Shown here: positions 32,464-46,220 of the stretch, one piece after another | How positions within the stretch are numbered: position 1 is the first letter of the stretch | Layout: each line of letters begins with the position of its first letter | Assembly: GCF_001899645.1 (NCBI RefSeq) | Contig: NZ_MKVV01000093.1 | Span: 1 to 64,000 of the forward strand | Source: Pseudonocardia sp. 73-21 | GTDB taxonomy: Bacteria > Actinomycetota > Actinomycetes > Mycobacteriales > Pseudonocardiaceae | DNA length: 64,000 bases | Direction: 5' to 3' | Program-made: the position numbers and the translations under genes | Notes under the pieces: generated by a model | Database searches by the model: none | What the model was told of the DNA's origin: nothing | The model's input: the letters and a program-made list of their open reading frames with translations, nothing else

Positions 32464-32772
32464 ATGATCGACGGACCCCGTGCGGAGCACCGGCAACGTG
32501 AACACCGGGTACGTCCGGAGTGGGGCGTCCAGGGCGTCGAGCTGCTGGCCCGGGAGTGCTCCGTCGCGGCGCACCTGCCCGACCGCTCCCCCGAGACCGA
32601 CCTGGCGGTCGCCCGGTTCGCGGCCGCCCGGGCGGGTCTGCGCGCGACGCTCGGAGCGCTGTCCTCGGGCCGCGAGCTGGTGGCCGACGTCGACCTGGCG
32701 GCGGCCCACGCCACCAGCACGGCGGTCCCCCGCCTCAGCGCCGGCGGCCTGACCGACGCGCCGGCGAGGTGA
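32464..32772 (+). CDS. Small helical protein, function unknown
   Basis: 102 residues from ATG 32464, 24 bp from the divergent oxidoreductase start. Charged and Ala-rich: RVRPEWGVQGVELLARECSV, then SPETDLAVARFAAARAGLRA, mostly helix. No motif recognised. The ribosome site is weak (GGCGG). Coding periodicity looks genuine but support is modest. Confidence 0.45.
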   Translation: MIDGPRAEHRQREHRVRPEWGVQGVELLARECSVAAHLPDRSPETDLAVARFAAARAGLRATLGALSSGRELVADVDLAAAHATSTAVPRLSAGGLTDAPAR

Positions 32773-32809
32773 CCGTGCCGACCCGCCGGGTTCGCCGGTC
32801 CGGCCCACG

Positions 32810-33589
32810 TTGAGCGAGGTGGACGGACGCTGGATGGAGATCGGCGACGGCGTGCTGGCCCGTCGCCACGCCGAGCTCGACCTCACCACCGGCCTCGTGA
32901 TCGGCTCCGAGCGGGCGCTCGTGATCGACACCCGCGGCGACGCCCGGCAGGGCGCCGAGCTCGCGACGGCCGTCCGGGCCCTGACGCCGCTGCCGCTGGT
33001 CGTCGCGATCACGCACGCCCACTTCGACCACTGCTTCGGCACGGCCGCGTTCCTCCCGGCACCGGTGCACGCGCTGCGCCGCTGCCGGGAGGTGCTGGAG
33101 GCGACGGCCGCGGCCCAGCGAGCGACGTGGGCCGCCCACTACCGCGGGTGCGGCGATCACGCGACGGCCGACGCCCTCGCCGCCACCGACCCACCCCTGC
33201 CCGACGCACCCGCGCCGACCGACCTCGACCTCGGCGGGCGCACCGCGACCCTGAGCCACCTCGGCCGCGGCCACACCGACCACGACCTGGTGGTGCACGT
33301 GCCCGACGCGGGCGTGGTGTTCGCGGGCGACCTCGTCGAGCAGGGCGCCCCTCCCGCGTTCGAGGACGCCGTGGTGGCCGACTGGCCCGCGACGCTGACG
33401 GCCGTGCTCGCGTCGGAGCCCCGCGTTGTGGTACCGGGCCACGGCGACCCGGTCGACGCGGCGTTCGTGGCGGAGCAGAGGGACCGGCTGGCCGAGGTGG
33501 CGGCCCTGCACGACGCCGTGACCAGCGGCGACCTGACGGCCGACGAGGCGGCGGCCCGCTCCCCCTACCCCGGCGTGCCCTGGCCCTGA
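32810..33589 (+). CDS. MBL-fold metallohydrolase
   Basis: 259 residues from TTG 32810; GTG 32819 is an equally good start. The metallo-beta-lactamase zinc motif is ITHAHFDHCFGTAAF (HxHxDH), with later ligands in GHTDHDLVVH, VFAGDLVEQG and VVPGHGDPVD. The group includes glyoxalase-II-like and lactonase-like hydrolases; the substrate is unknown. It lies 20 bp before the TenA-like gene (co-oriented), a possible two-gene unit. Confidence 0.87.
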   Translation: MSEVDGRWMEIGDGVLARRHAELDLTTGLVIGSERALVIDTRGDARQGAELATAVRALTPLPLVVAITHAHFDHCFGTAAFLPAPVHALRRCREVLEATAAAQRATWAAHYRGCGDHATADALAATDPPLPDAPAPTDLDLGGRTATLSHLGRGHTDHDLVVHVPDAGVVFAGDLVEQGAPPAFEDAVVADWPATLTAVLASEPRVVVPGHGDPVDAAFVAEQRDRLAEVAALHDAVTSGDLTADEAAARSPYPGVPWP

Positions 33590-33621
33590 CCCACCCACGG
33601 GCCTGCGTAGTGTCGACGCCC

Positions 33622-34266
33622 GTGATCAGCGACGAGCTCCGCGACCTGAACGCCCCGACCTGGGATGCCGCCGTCGGCCACCGGTTCGTCGACGAGATCT
33701 GGCGCGGCGAGCTCGAACCCTCGGTCCTTCGCGCCTACCTCGTGCAGGACCACCAGTTCGTCGACGCGTTCATCGCCCTGATGGGGTCCGCCGTCGCCGG
33801 CGCCGGGCGGCCGGAGTCCCGGCTCGTGCACGCCCGCCAGCTCGGGCTGGTGGCCGGCCCCGAGAGCGACTTCTTCACCCGCGCCCTCGACGCCCTCGAC
33901 GTGCCGCTCACCGACCGCACCGACCCCGCGCTGGCCGGGCCCACCCGCGACTTCCTCGACCTGATGGACTCGGCCCGGAGCAGCGGCGACTACGCCGTCT
34001 GCGTCGCCGTGCTGCTCGTGGCCGAGTGGCTCTACCTCGACTGGGCCACCCGCCCCGACGCCGACGCCCCTGACGAGCCGGTCCAGCGGGAGTGGATCGA
34101 GCTGCACCGCGGGCCCGCGTTCGAGGCGTGGGTGGGCTTCCTGCGCGACGAGCTCGACTGGGTCGCCCCCCGGCTCGACGACGCCGGTCGCGACCGGGTC
34201 CGGAGCGCGTTCACCAGCGCCGTCGAGCTGGAGCTGGCGTTCTTCGACGCCGCCTACCCGCGCTGA
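33622..34266 (+). CDS. TenA/PqqC-family protein
   Basis: 214 residues from GTG 33622 (VISDELRDLNAPTWDAAVGH); GTG 33610 is possible. All-helical TenA-type pattern: YLVQDHQFVDAFIALMGSAV, FFTRALDALDVPLTD and VLLVAEWLYLDWATRP (with a Glu at the thiaminase-II position) plus W-(I/V)-ELHRGPAFEAWVGFL. Classic TenA has a catalytic Cys; none is obvious at that position here, so this belongs to the Cys-less TenA-like (TenA_E) group, which has related pyrimidine-salvage or unknown roles. No TPP riboswitch is visible upstream. Confidence 0.83.
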   Translation: MISDELRDLNAPTWDAAVGHRFVDEIWRGELEPSVLRAYLVQDHQFVDAFIALMGSAVAGAGRPESRLVHARQLGLVAGPESDFFTRALDALDVPLTDRTDPALAGPTRDFLDLMDSARSSGDYAVCVAVLLVAEWLYLDWATRPDADAPDEPVQREWIELHRGPAFEAWVGFLRDELDWVAPRLDDAGRDRVRSAFTSAVELELAFFDAAYPR

Positions 34267-34269
34267 TCT

Positions 34270-34302
34270 GCCGACTCGCGCACCCGAAACCGCCGACTCG
34301 CG
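34270..34302. repeat. Tandem GCCGACTCGCG repeat after the TenA gene
   Basis: GCCGACTCGCG occurs at 34270-34280 and 34292-34302, starting 4 bp past the stop. The 140-bp gap to the next gene (34267-34405) otherwise holds only a probable promoter region before the ligase gene. Confidence 0.55.
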
Positions 34303-34405
34303 GTGTACGGGGGTGGTCCAGCGGGCACTCTCGTGGGGTGACCCCCCGACCCCGGGTGACCTCCGGGCAAACCGTCCGTGACAACCGCGACCTAGCGTCG
34401 TCGGT

Positions 34406-37018
<2,613 letters not shown>

Positions 37019-37019
37019 G

Positions 37020-37036
37020 ATGTACACTTCGTACAT
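37020..37036. promoter_or_regulatory. Phd/YefM-type operator overlapping the antitoxin start
   Basis: ATGTAC-ACTTC-GTACAT, a perfect 6-bp inverted repeat containing TGTACA, the known core of YefM operators. It starts 1 bp after the upstream stop and covers the antitoxin ATG at 37035, implying a near-leaderless, self-repressed transcript. Confidence 0.8.
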
Positions 37037-37313
37037 GTCTGACGATGTGCCGGAGCCCCTGACCATCTCGGAGGCCCGCGAGCAGCTGGCCTCGGTGATC
37101 GACCGTGCTCGTTCCGAGCACCGGCCCGTCTTCCTGTCCCGGCGTGGTCGCCGGGTGGCAGCGATCATCGACGCCGACGACCTCGACCGCCTGCTCGACC
37201 TTGCCGAGGACATGGCCGACGTCCGTGCCGCTGCCGCCGCCCGGGCCGAGATGGTCGAGACCGGAGCCACCCCGATCCCCTGGGACGAGGTCAAGGCCGA
37301 ACTCGGCCTGTGA
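37035..37313 (+). CDS. Phd/YefM-type antitoxin
   Basis: 92 residues from ATG 37035 (ATG 37020 would give 97). PLTISEAREQLASVIDRARS and VFLSRRGRRVAAIIDADDLD are the Phd/YefM DNA-binding fold; the C-terminal MVETGATPIPWDEVKAELGL is the toxin-binding tail. It neutralises the downstream toxin and represses the operon through the TGTACA palindrome. Stop overlaps the toxin GTG by 4 nt. Confidence 0.92.
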   Translation: MSDDVPEPLTISEAREQLASVIDRARSEHRPVFLSRRGRRVAAIIDADDLDRLLDLAEDMADVRAAAAARAEMVETGATPIPWDEVKAELGL

Positions 37314-37573
37314 CTTATCGAATCGCCGTTGCCCCCGCGGCGGCTCGTCAGCTCCGCAAGCTCGACCCTCCCGCGCGGCGCCGAGTGCAGGCCGCGATCG
37401 AGCTCCTGAGCACAGACCCCCGACCTCCGGCCGCCACCCAGCTCGTCGGTGGCGGGGGCGAATGGCGGGTTCGGACCGGCGACTACCGCATCGTCTATGA
37501 GATCGACGACGGCGTGCTGCTCGTACTCGTGGTAGCCGTCGGACACCGGCGGGACGTGTACCGGAACCGCTAG
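37310..37573 (+). CDS. RelE/ParE-superfamily toxin
   Basis: 87 residues from GTG 37310. The fold is clear: YRIAVAPAAARQLRKLDPPA, then EWRVRTGDYRIVYEIDDGVL and VLVVAVGHRRDVYRNR. The basic cluster and the final HRRDVYR correspond to the catalytic mRNA-cleaving residues of RelE. It probably cleaves ribosome-bound mRNA when the antitoxin is degraded. Intact, so the module is likely active. Confidence 0.92.
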   Translation: MTYRIAVAPAAARQLRKLDPPARRRVQAAIELLSTDPRPPAATQLVGGGGEWRVRTGDYRIVYEIDDGVLLVLVVAVGHRRDVYRNR

Positions 37574-37589
37574 GCACTGAGCCACCATC

Positions 37590-37642
37590 CCGACGAACGG
37601 CGCTTTCGTCGGAACCTATGCGACGAGAGTGCCGTTCGTCGG
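37590..37642. terminator. Long hairpin between convergent toxin and LLM genes
   Basis: A 22-bp stem begins CCGACGAACGGCGCTTTCGT and closes with a near-perfect complement ending GTGCCGTTCGTCGG; only two G-T mismatches, loop GAACCTATG (9 nt). It lies 17 bp after the toxin stop and 4 bp from the LLM stop, so can serve both strands. Confidence 0.82.
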
Positions 37643-37645
37643 CTG

Positions 37646-38289
37646 TCAGTGGGACGCGGCACAGGCCTCGATGAGGGGCATCGGGTCGACAGCGGCGTCG
37701 CCGGGCACGAACACCACCGTGTCGGCGCCCGCCTCCCCCAGGTCCCCGGCGACGTCGGCCACCACCTGCGGGCTCACCTCGGCGGGCTGGGCGTAGACCA
37801 CCACCCGGAACGGCTCCGTGCGCCCGGCCGCCGCCCGCGCCTCGGCGATGTCGGCGCACGACGCGCGCACCGCGTCGGCCGGCGTGCCCGTGTCGAGGAT
37901 GACGCCGTCGCCCCGCTCCGCGGCGAGCCTGATCGTCCTCGGCCCCCGGGCCCCGACCAGGACGGGCGGAACGACGGACGGCGGCCAGTCCAGCGTGACG
38001 TCCCGCAGCCGCACGTAGCTGCCGTCCACGTCGACGGTGCGGCCGTGCAGGAGGTGGCGATCTCCATCGCGGCCAGCACCGGGTTGCGCAGCGGTGCCGG
38101 GAGCAGCCCGATCGCGACCCGCAGGTTCTCCGTCCAGGCCAGGGCCGCGACGGCCGCGGTGAGCCTGCCCTCGGCGAAGCAGTCCTCGAACAGCCACAGC
38201 TCCACGGCACCCGTGGCCTCGGCGGCGAGCGCCACCTCACGCAGCCGCTCGGGCGGCGACTGCGGACGGAACACCACACCGACGTCCAT
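37646..38289 (-). pseudogene. LLM-class flavin-dependent oxidoreductase, internally deleted and out of frame
   Basis: From ATG 38289 one frame gives MDVGVVFRPQSPPERLREVA to LRNPVLAAMEIAT; the other frame gives LLHGRTVDVDGSYVRLRDVT to the C-terminus PMPLIEACAASH. Family members have about 50 more residues between AMEIAT and LL-G-TV-DG-YV (the FHAGVGHG region that binds F420/FMN). So about 150 bp are missing and the frame has shifted at about 38065. The residual sequence could not bind its flavin normally. It lies between the toxin and the amidotransferase gene. Confidence 0.8.
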
Positions 38290-38397
38290 GGGCCAACTCC
38301 ACCACCCGTGGTCACACGCTCGCAACGCCGGGCGGGTTGCGCTCGCGGGGCCCCGCGTCGTCCACTGCAGGTTCACGGCCAACGAGGAGGACCCTGC

Positions 38398-40179
38398 ATG
38401 TGCGGTATCGCCGGCGAGATGCGGTTCGACGGCGGCACCGCCGATGCGGAGGCCGTCGCCCGGATCACCGCCGCGATGCACCGCCGCGGCCCCGACGGCT
38501 CCGGCGTGCACGCCAGCGGCCCGATCGCGCTGGGCCACCGCCGTCTCAAGATCATCGATCTGTCGGAGCGCGGCGCGCAGCCGATGGTCGACCCCGAACT
38601 GGGGCTGACCACCGTGTTCAACGGCTGCATCTACAACTACCGCGAGCTGCGCGCGGAGCTGGAGGGCCACGGCTACCGCTTCTTCTCCGACTCCGACACC
38701 GAGGTGATCGGCAAGTCGTTCCACCGCTGGGGCGGCGACTGCGTGGACCACTTCCTCGGCATGTTCGCGTTCGCCGTGGCCGAGCGCGACACCGGCGTGC
38801 TGACGCTCGGGCGCGACCGCCTCGGCATCAAACCGCTCTACCTGACGGAAGGTGCGGGTCGCATCCGGTTCGCCTCCTCGCTGCCCGCGCTGCTGGAGGG
38901 CGGCGGGGTCGACACCTCGATCGACCCGATCGCCCTGCACCACTACATGACGTTCCACTCGGTCGTACCGGCCCCGCGCACGATCCTGACCGGGATCCGC
39001 AAGCTGCCGCCGGCCACGGTCCGCACGATCCAGCCGGACGGCCGCAGCGAGGAGCACGTCTACTGGCGTCCCCGGCACGTCCGCACGCCCGAGTACGCCG
39101 GCATGAGCGCGCAGGACTGGCGCGACGCGACGCTGGAGTCGCTGCGGGTGGCCGTGCGCCGCCGCATGGTCGCCGACGTGCCCGTGGGTGTGCTGCTGTC
39201 CGGCGGGCTGGACTCGTCGCTGGTGGTGGCCCTGCTCGCCGCCGAGGGCCAGGCGGGCCTCAAGACGTTCAGCGTCGGTTTCCACGCCGCGGCGGGCGAG
39301 TCGGGCGACGAGTTCCAGTACTCCGACATCGTGGCCGAGCACTTCGCCACCGACCACCAGCAGATCCTCGTCGACCCCGTGCGCATGCTGCCCGCCGTCG
39401 ACCACACGATCGCCGCCATGGCCGAGCCGATGGTCAGCCACGACTGCGTGGCGTTCCACCTGCTCAGCGAGGAGGTGGCCAGGTCGGTGACGGTCGTGCA
39501 GTCCGGGCAGGGCGCCGACGAGGTGCTCGCCGGCTACAGCTGGTACCCGCCGCTGGCCAGGGTGCCGCGGGTGCGCGGCGTGGCGGCCTACGCCGACGTC
39601 TTCACCGACCGGCCCCACTCCGACCTCGCGAGCATCCTCGAACCGGAGTGGCTGCTCGACCACGACCCCAGCCGCGCGTTCGTCGCCGAGCACTTCGCCA
39701 TGCCCGGCGCCGACACGACGTTGGACGCGGCGCTGCGCATCGACTCGACGGTCATGCTGGTCGACGACCCGGTGAAGCGCGTCGACAACATGACCATGGC
39801 CTGGGGCCTGGAGGCGCGCGTCCCGTTCCTGGACCACGAGTTCGTGGAGCTCGCCGCCGCCTGCCCGCCCGAGCTGAAGCTCGCCCACGGCGGCAAGGGG
39901 ATACTGAAGGAGGCTGCGCGCGGCGTGGTCCCGGATGCGATCATCGACCGGCCGAAGGGCTACTTCCCGGTGCCGGCCATCCGGCACCTCGAGGGCCCGT
40001 TCCTCGACCGGGTGCGCGACGCGGTCACCGACCCGGTCGCCAAGGCCCGGGGACTGGTCCGGCGCGACTGGCTGGACGCCATGCTGGCGGATCCGAACAC
40101 CAAGCGCACCAACCTGGGCTCGAACGCGTTGTGGCAGGTGGCACTGTTGGAGATGTGGTTGCAGGAGAGGGGTGTGTAG
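38398..40179 (+). CDS. asnB: Asparagine-synthetase-like glutamine amidotransferase (N-acetylglutaminylglutamine-amide type)
   Basis: 593 residues from MCGIAGEMRF with GAGGAGGA upstream; the track start is too early. Cys2 is the N-terminal Ntn glutaminase nucleophile; GHRRLKIIDLSERG, FNGCIYNYRELR and GRDRLGIKPLYL follow. The synthetase half has the ATP-pyrophosphatase loop LLSGGLDSSLV (about residue 267), QSGQGADEVLAGY and WGLEARVPFLDHEFVELA. Overall it resembles the amidotransferase of NAGGN dipeptide osmolyte synthesis more than the main AsnB (from memory of that family). Nearby ligase and peptidase genes fit an amide-capped peptide, but the acetyl-transferring Ngg synthetase is not in the window. 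Confidence 0.88.
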   Translation: MCGIAGEMRFDGGTADAEAVARITAAMHRRGPDGSGVHASGPIALGHRRLKIIDLSERGAQPMVDPELGLTTVFNGCIYNYRELRAELEGHGYRFFSDSDTEVIGKSFHRWGGDCVDHFLGMFAFAVAERDTGVLTLGRDRLGIKPLYLTEGAGRIRFASSLPALLEGGGVDTSIDPIALHHYMTFHSVVPAPRTILTGIRKLPPATVRTIQPDGRSEEHVYWRPRHVRTPEYAGMSAQDWRDATLESLRVAVRRRMVADVPVGVLLSGGLDSSLVVALLAAEGQAGLKTFSVGFHAAAGESGDEFQYSDIVAEHFATDHQQILVDPVRMLPAVDHTIAAMAEPMVSHDCVAFHLLSEEVARSVTVVQSGQGADEVLAGYSWYPPLARVPRVRGVAAYADVFTDRPHSDLASILEPEWLLDHDPSRAFVAEHFAMPGADTTLDAALRIDSTVMLVDDPVKRVDNMTMAWGLEARVPFLDHEFVELAAACPPELKLAHGGKGILKEAARGVVPDAIIDRPKGYFPVPAIRHLEGPFLDRVRDAVTDPVAKARGLVRRDWLDAMLADPNTKRTNLGSNALWQVALLEMWLQERGV

Positions 40180-42024
40180 ATGGAGGACTTCACCGAACGA
40201 CGCCTGGCCCGGATGGGCTCGCCGGAACTGTTCGCCCCCGCCTACAGCAACCCCGGGCCGTCGCCCGACAACTCCCTGCTCGCCTGGATCTCCGACCGCG
40301 ACGGCCGCCCCCGCGCGTGGATCGCGCCGCTGCCCGCCGACGGCTCCCCCGTCGTCGAGCCCGACACGCCGCTGGTCGACGACGCCGACGTGCAGGCCAT
40401 CAGCTGGTCGCCGGACGGCCAGTGGCTCGCGCTGCAGCTCGCCCCGGGCGGTGGCGAGCGCACCGAGGTGCGGCTGGTCAGCCCGGACGGCGCCGGCGTG
40501 CGCGACCTCGCCCCCGGCGCCGCGGCCGCCACGCTCGGCGTCTGGTCCCCGAGCGGCCACCTGATCGGCCTCACCGTGTTCCCCGAGGGCGCGGGCGACG
40601 GCCAGGCCTGCCTGTTCGACCTCCGCGACGGCACGTCCACCGTGCTCGCCGCCGGGCCCGCCGCCCGGGTCTGCGCCGTGAGCGGGGACGGGCGGCGCGC
40701 GGTGGTCCGGCTCGGCCGCCGCGGCGCCCGCAGCCTGGAGCTCGTGGACCTGCGCTCGGGCCGGCGCACCGAACTGATCCCCGGTGGGGAGTCGACCGTG
40801 GCCGATGCCCGGTTCGGTGTCACCGGCCGCCAGCTCTACGTCCACACCGACGCCGGTCGCGACCGCCCGGCGCTGCTCGCCGTCACGCTGCGGGGCACGT
40901 CGTCGGTGTCCACGGTGTTCACCATCGCCGAGCGCCCCGACGACGACCTCGACGCGGTCACGCTCGACCCCGCCGGCGCCCGCGCGGTGCTCGTCTGGAA
41001 CGTCGACGGGCGCAGCGAGACCGAGCTGCTCGACCTGCGCTCCGGCCTGCTGGAGCCGCTCGTGCAGCCCGAGGGCGAGGTCGTGACGGGCACGGCATTC
41101 ACCCGCGACGGCCGCGCGCTGCTCATCGCGGGCGAGGGCCCCACCGTCACGCCGCGGATCAGCCGCCTGGAGCTCGACGGCTACGCCGACCCCACCCCGC
41201 TGCTGCCCGCCGAGCCCGACGGCGGGGAGCAGCTCGTCGCGCCCACGCTGCACGACTTCCGCGCCGAGGACGGCCTGCGCCTGTCGGGCTGGCTGTTCCG
41301 GCCGCGCGGGGCGCTGGGCGCGCTGCCGACGCTGCTGTGGCTGCACGGCGGCCCGGAGGCGCAGGAGCGCCCGACGTTCCAGCCGCTGTTCCAGGCCCTG
41401 CTCGCCGCCGGCGTGGCCGTGTTCGCGCCGAACGTGCGCGGCTCGGGCGGTTACGGCCGCGAGTTCGCCGCGGCCGACGACCACGAGCGCCGGTTCGTCG
41501 CCATCACCGACGTGCGGGCGGCGGTGGAGTTCCTCACCTCGTCCGGGCTGGCCGACCCGGCGCGGATCGGCGTCTCGGGCCGCTCCTACGGCGGTTACCT
41601 GACGCTGGTGGCGCTGGCGTGGTTCCCCGAGCTGTTCGCCGTGGGCGTCGACGTCTGCGGGATCTCGGACTTCTCCACGTTCTACGCCCACACCGAGCCG
41701 TGGATCGCCGAGGCCGCCACCACGAAGTACGGCGACCCCCACGCCGACGCCGGCCTGCTGCACGAGCTCTCGCCGCTCTACCAGGCGGACCGCATCGTCG
41801 CCCCCTTGCTCGTGGTGCACGGTGGCAACGACACCAACGTGCCGCTCGTGGAGGCCGAGCAGATCGTGGACGCGCTGCGCGAGCGCGGGTCGTCGCCGGG
41901 GTTCCTGCTGTTCCCCGACGAGGGCCACGAGGTGCACGGCACCGAGAACCGGGCGGTGTTCGTGCGCGAGGTGGTGAGCTGGGTCAGCGCCCACCTCGTG
42001 GAGCTGGGCGAGCAGACGGCGTGA
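40180..42024 (+). CDS. S9-family peptidase (prolyl oligopeptidase type)
   Basis: 614 residues; its ATG directly follows the stop of the amidotransferase gene, so the two are cotranslated. The N-terminal 350 residues form a WD-like beta-propeller (SNPGPSPDNSLLAWISDRDG, ISWSPDGQWLALQL). The C-terminal alpha/beta hydrolase has the nucleophile elbow GVSGRSYGGYLT (Ser), the oxyanion/Asp region VVHGGNDTNVP and the catalytic His in PDEGHEVHG. No signal peptide, so cytosolic: it would trim or recycle short peptides. Its strict pairing with the amidotransferase suggests a shared pathway. Confidence 0.92.
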   Translation: MEDFTERRLARMGSPELFAPAYSNPGPSPDNSLLAWISDRDGRPRAWIAPLPADGSPVVEPDTPLVDDADVQAISWSPDGQWLALQLAPGGGERTEVRLVSPDGAGVRDLAPGAAAATLGVWSPSGHLIGLTVFPEGAGDGQACLFDLRDGTSTVLAAGPAARVCAVSGDGRRAVVRLGRRGARSLELVDLRSGRRTELIPGGESTVADARFGVTGRQLYVHTDAGRDRPALLAVTLRGTSSVSTVFTIAERPDDDLDAVTLDPAGARAVLVWNVDGRSETELLDLRSGLLEPLVQPEGEVVTGTAFTRDGRALLIAGEGPTVTPRISRLELDGYADPTPLLPAEPDGGEQLVAPTLHDFRAEDGLRLSGWLFRPRGALGALPTLLWLHGGPEAQERPTFQPLFQALLAAGVAVFAPNVRGSGGYGREFAAADDHERRFVAITDVRAAVEFLTSSGLADPARIGVSGRSYGGYLTLVALAWFPELFAVGVDVCGISDFSTFYAHTEPWIAEAATTKYGDPHADAGLLHELSPLYQADRIVAPLLVVHGGNDTNVPLVEAEQIVDALRERGSSPGFLLFPDEGHEVHGTENRAVFVREVVSWVSAHLVELGEQTA

Positions 42025-42027
42025 CGG

Positions 42028-43533
42028 CTAGGAACGCTTGCTGAACGACTGCATGATCGTGCTGCCGTCGCCGGCCGTGCCCATCACGAACGTGTAGGGC
42101 TCGTTGGTGGTGGTGCCGTCGGTGCGGACGAACCGGATCGTGGCGTCGACGGTGTTCTCGCCCGTCTGCGTCGGGTTCTCGACGCTCACCGACCGCATGC
42201 CGCTGTAGAACCTGTCGAAACCGTCCCGTCCACCGGACGCGGCCTGCGCCTGGGGGCTGAGCAGCGCGAACGCGGCGTCGGGGTTGCCGGGCAGCAGCCC
42301 GTAGTAGTTCTGCACGAACGCCACCGGATCACCCACGGCCGCCGCCGGCGCGGACGTCGGCGCCGCTGTGGTGGTCGGCGCCGGCCTCGTGGTCGGGGCG
42401 GGGGTGGTGGTGGGGGCCGCCGCGGTCGTGGGAGCGGGCGCCGCCGAGGTGGCGGGCGGCTGGGCCACCGGCGTGGCCGCGCCCGACCCGTTGTTGCTCG
42501 CCAGCAGTGCGGCGGCGACGCCGCCGCCCACCAGCAGCAACGCGAGCACGGCGGCCAGGATCACCGGCACGCGGCGACGCCGGCGCGGTGGCGCCGCCAC
42601 GGGCTGCGCGTCGGTGACGGTGCCCGGGCCCGGATCGGCCTTCCGCGCGACGGCGACGGTGGGCATCGCCGCGAGGGTGGCGGTCGGGCCGGCGACGGCC
42701 TGCCCGTCCGCGACGGCCGCCAGCAGCTCGCGGGCCTCGGACGCCGACGGCCGGTCGTCGGGATCGACGGCCAGCAGCCGCATGATCACGCCGGTGAGCG
42801 GGCCGGCGTGCTCGGGCGGCTCCGGCTGCGCGGTGGCGACCTTGTGCAGCAGCGCGTAGGCGTTGTCGTCGAGCCCGAACGGCGGCACGCCCTCGACAGC
42901 GGCGTAGAGCGTGGCGCCGAGCGCGAAGATGTCGGACGCGGCCAGCGGCTCCCGGCCCTGCGCCACCTCCGGGGAGAGGAACGCGGGCGTGCCGGCGATG
43001 AGGCCGGTGCGGGTGAGCTGCACGTCGTCGACGGCGCGGGAGACCCCGAAGTCGGTGATCTTGACGCGGCCGTCGGGGGCGATCAGGACGTTGCCGGGCT
43101 TGACGTCGCGGTGCACGACGCCCGCGAGGTGGGCGGCGGCGAGGCCGTCGGCCACCTGGCGGCCGATGTCGGCCACCTCCAGCGGGGGCAGCGGGCCCTT
43201 CAGCTTGAGGACGGTGGCCAGCGAGTCGGACGGCAGGTACTCCATGACCAGCCACGGGCGGTCCTCGTGCACCACCACGTCGAACATGCTGATGACGTGG
43301 GCGTGCTGCAGCCGGGCGCCGATGCGGCCCTCGCGCAGGATCCGCTGGCGCGACTCCTCGATCGCCTCCGCGCTGGTGCCCGGCGTGACGGCCAGGAGCT
43401 CCTTCACCGCGACCGTGCGGTTGAGCAGCTCGTCGGTGGCCCGCCACACCGCACCCATCGCCCCGGCTCCGATGCGTTCCTGGATGCGGTAGCGGTCACC
43501 GATCCGGGTCGGGTTGCCCTCGGGCGCAGTCAT
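42028..43533 (-). CDS. Membrane-anchored Ser/Thr protein kinase (Hanks type)
   Basis: 501 residues from ATG 43533. Kinase domain (about 10-270): GAGAMGAVWRA glycine loop, AVKE lysine, HRDVKPGN catalytic loop, DFGVSRA and the SPE segment. A helix VPVILAAVLALLLVGGGVAA (about 328-348) crosses the membrane. Outside is a long Pro/Thr/Ala linker (APTTTPAPTTRPAPTTTAAP) and a C-terminal NTF2/SnoaL-like domain (FVQNYYGLLPGNPDAAFALL). This architecture is common in actinobacterial PknB-like sensors; the extracellular domain is not a PASTA array. Ends 3 bp from the convergent peptidase gene. Confidence 0.93.
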   Translation of the reverse strand: MTAPEGNPTRIGDRYRIQERIGAGAMGAVWRATDELLNRTVAVKELLAVTPGTSAEAIEESRQRILREGRIGARLQHAHVISMFDVVVHEDRPWLVMEYLPSDSLATVLKLKGPLPPLEVADIGRQVADGLAAAHLAGVVHRDVKPGNVLIAPDGRVKITDFGVSRAVDDVQLTRTGLIAGTPAFLSPEVAQGREPLAASDIFALGATLYAAVEGVPPFGLDDNAYALLHKVATAQPEPPEHAGPLTGVIMRLLAVDPDDRPSASEARELLAAVADGQAVAGPTATLAAMPTVAVARKADPGPGTVTDAQPVAAPPRRRRRVPVILAAVLALLLVGGGVAAALLASNNGSGAATPVAQPPATSAAPAPTTAAAPTTTPAPTTRPAPTTTAAPTSAPAAAVGDPVAFVQNYYGLLPGNPDAAFALLSPQAQAASGGRDGFDRFYSGMRSVSVENPTQTGENTVDATIRFVRTDGTTTNEPYTFVMGTAGDGSTIMQSFSKRS

Positions 43534-43626
43534 CGTCCTCCCTCGCTGCACACGTGCACTGCAGCGCGCACTCGTCACCCGAGAGGGTAGCGACCCGGGG
43601 GGAGTGCCGCCCGAACGCGGTCCCCC

Positions 43627-44530
<904 letters not shown>

Positions 44531-44541
44531 GTTCGCACCCG

Positions 44542-45972
<1,431 letters not shown>

Positions 45973-45999
45973 GACCCCATCCCAACACACGACATCCTC

Positions 46000-46218
46000 A
46001 TGGGCGGGTTCGATCGTCCGGCCGAGGGCGCAGCGCCGGCGCGGCCCGGCCTGGTGGTGACGGCGGTGCTGTTCGTCCTGGGCATCGTGGCCACCACCGG
46101 CGCCGTTTTCTTCCTCGCCGACCAGGTCGTGCCCGGCTGGGCCTGCGTCGTGATCGTGCTGGTGACGGGCGCCGCGCTCGCGCTGGCGGTGCGCCGCTGG
46201 GCCGCCCGCGTGGCCTGA
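46000..46218 (+). CDS. Small two-helix membrane protein
   Basis: 72 residues from ATG 46000 ([20 protein letters not shown]). Two hydrophobic helices, [20 protein letters not shown] and [18 protein letters not shown], ending in a positive tail RRWAARVA, so both ends probably face the cytoplasm. No family recognised. Divergent from the aldehyde dehydrogenase. Confidence 0.65.
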   Translation: MGGFDRPAEGAAPARPGLVVTAVLFVLGIVATTGAVFFLADQVVPGWACVVIVLVTGAALALAVRRWAARVA

Positions 46219-46220
46219 CC

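Noticed and set aside
33590-33621. TPP riboswitch upstream of the TenA-like gene
   Set aside because: The gap is only 32 bp and shows none of the conserved THI-box sequences.
37774-41994. 1406-residue ORF on the minus strand
   Set aside because: Antisense to the amidotransferase and peptidase genes; only its last part (from MDVGVVFRPQ) is real, the N-terminal piece of the broken LLM gene.
38337-42044. 1235-residue ORF on the plus strand
   Set aside because: Frame-shifted shadow of the amidotransferase and S9 peptidase genes, Arg/Ala-rich with no motifs.
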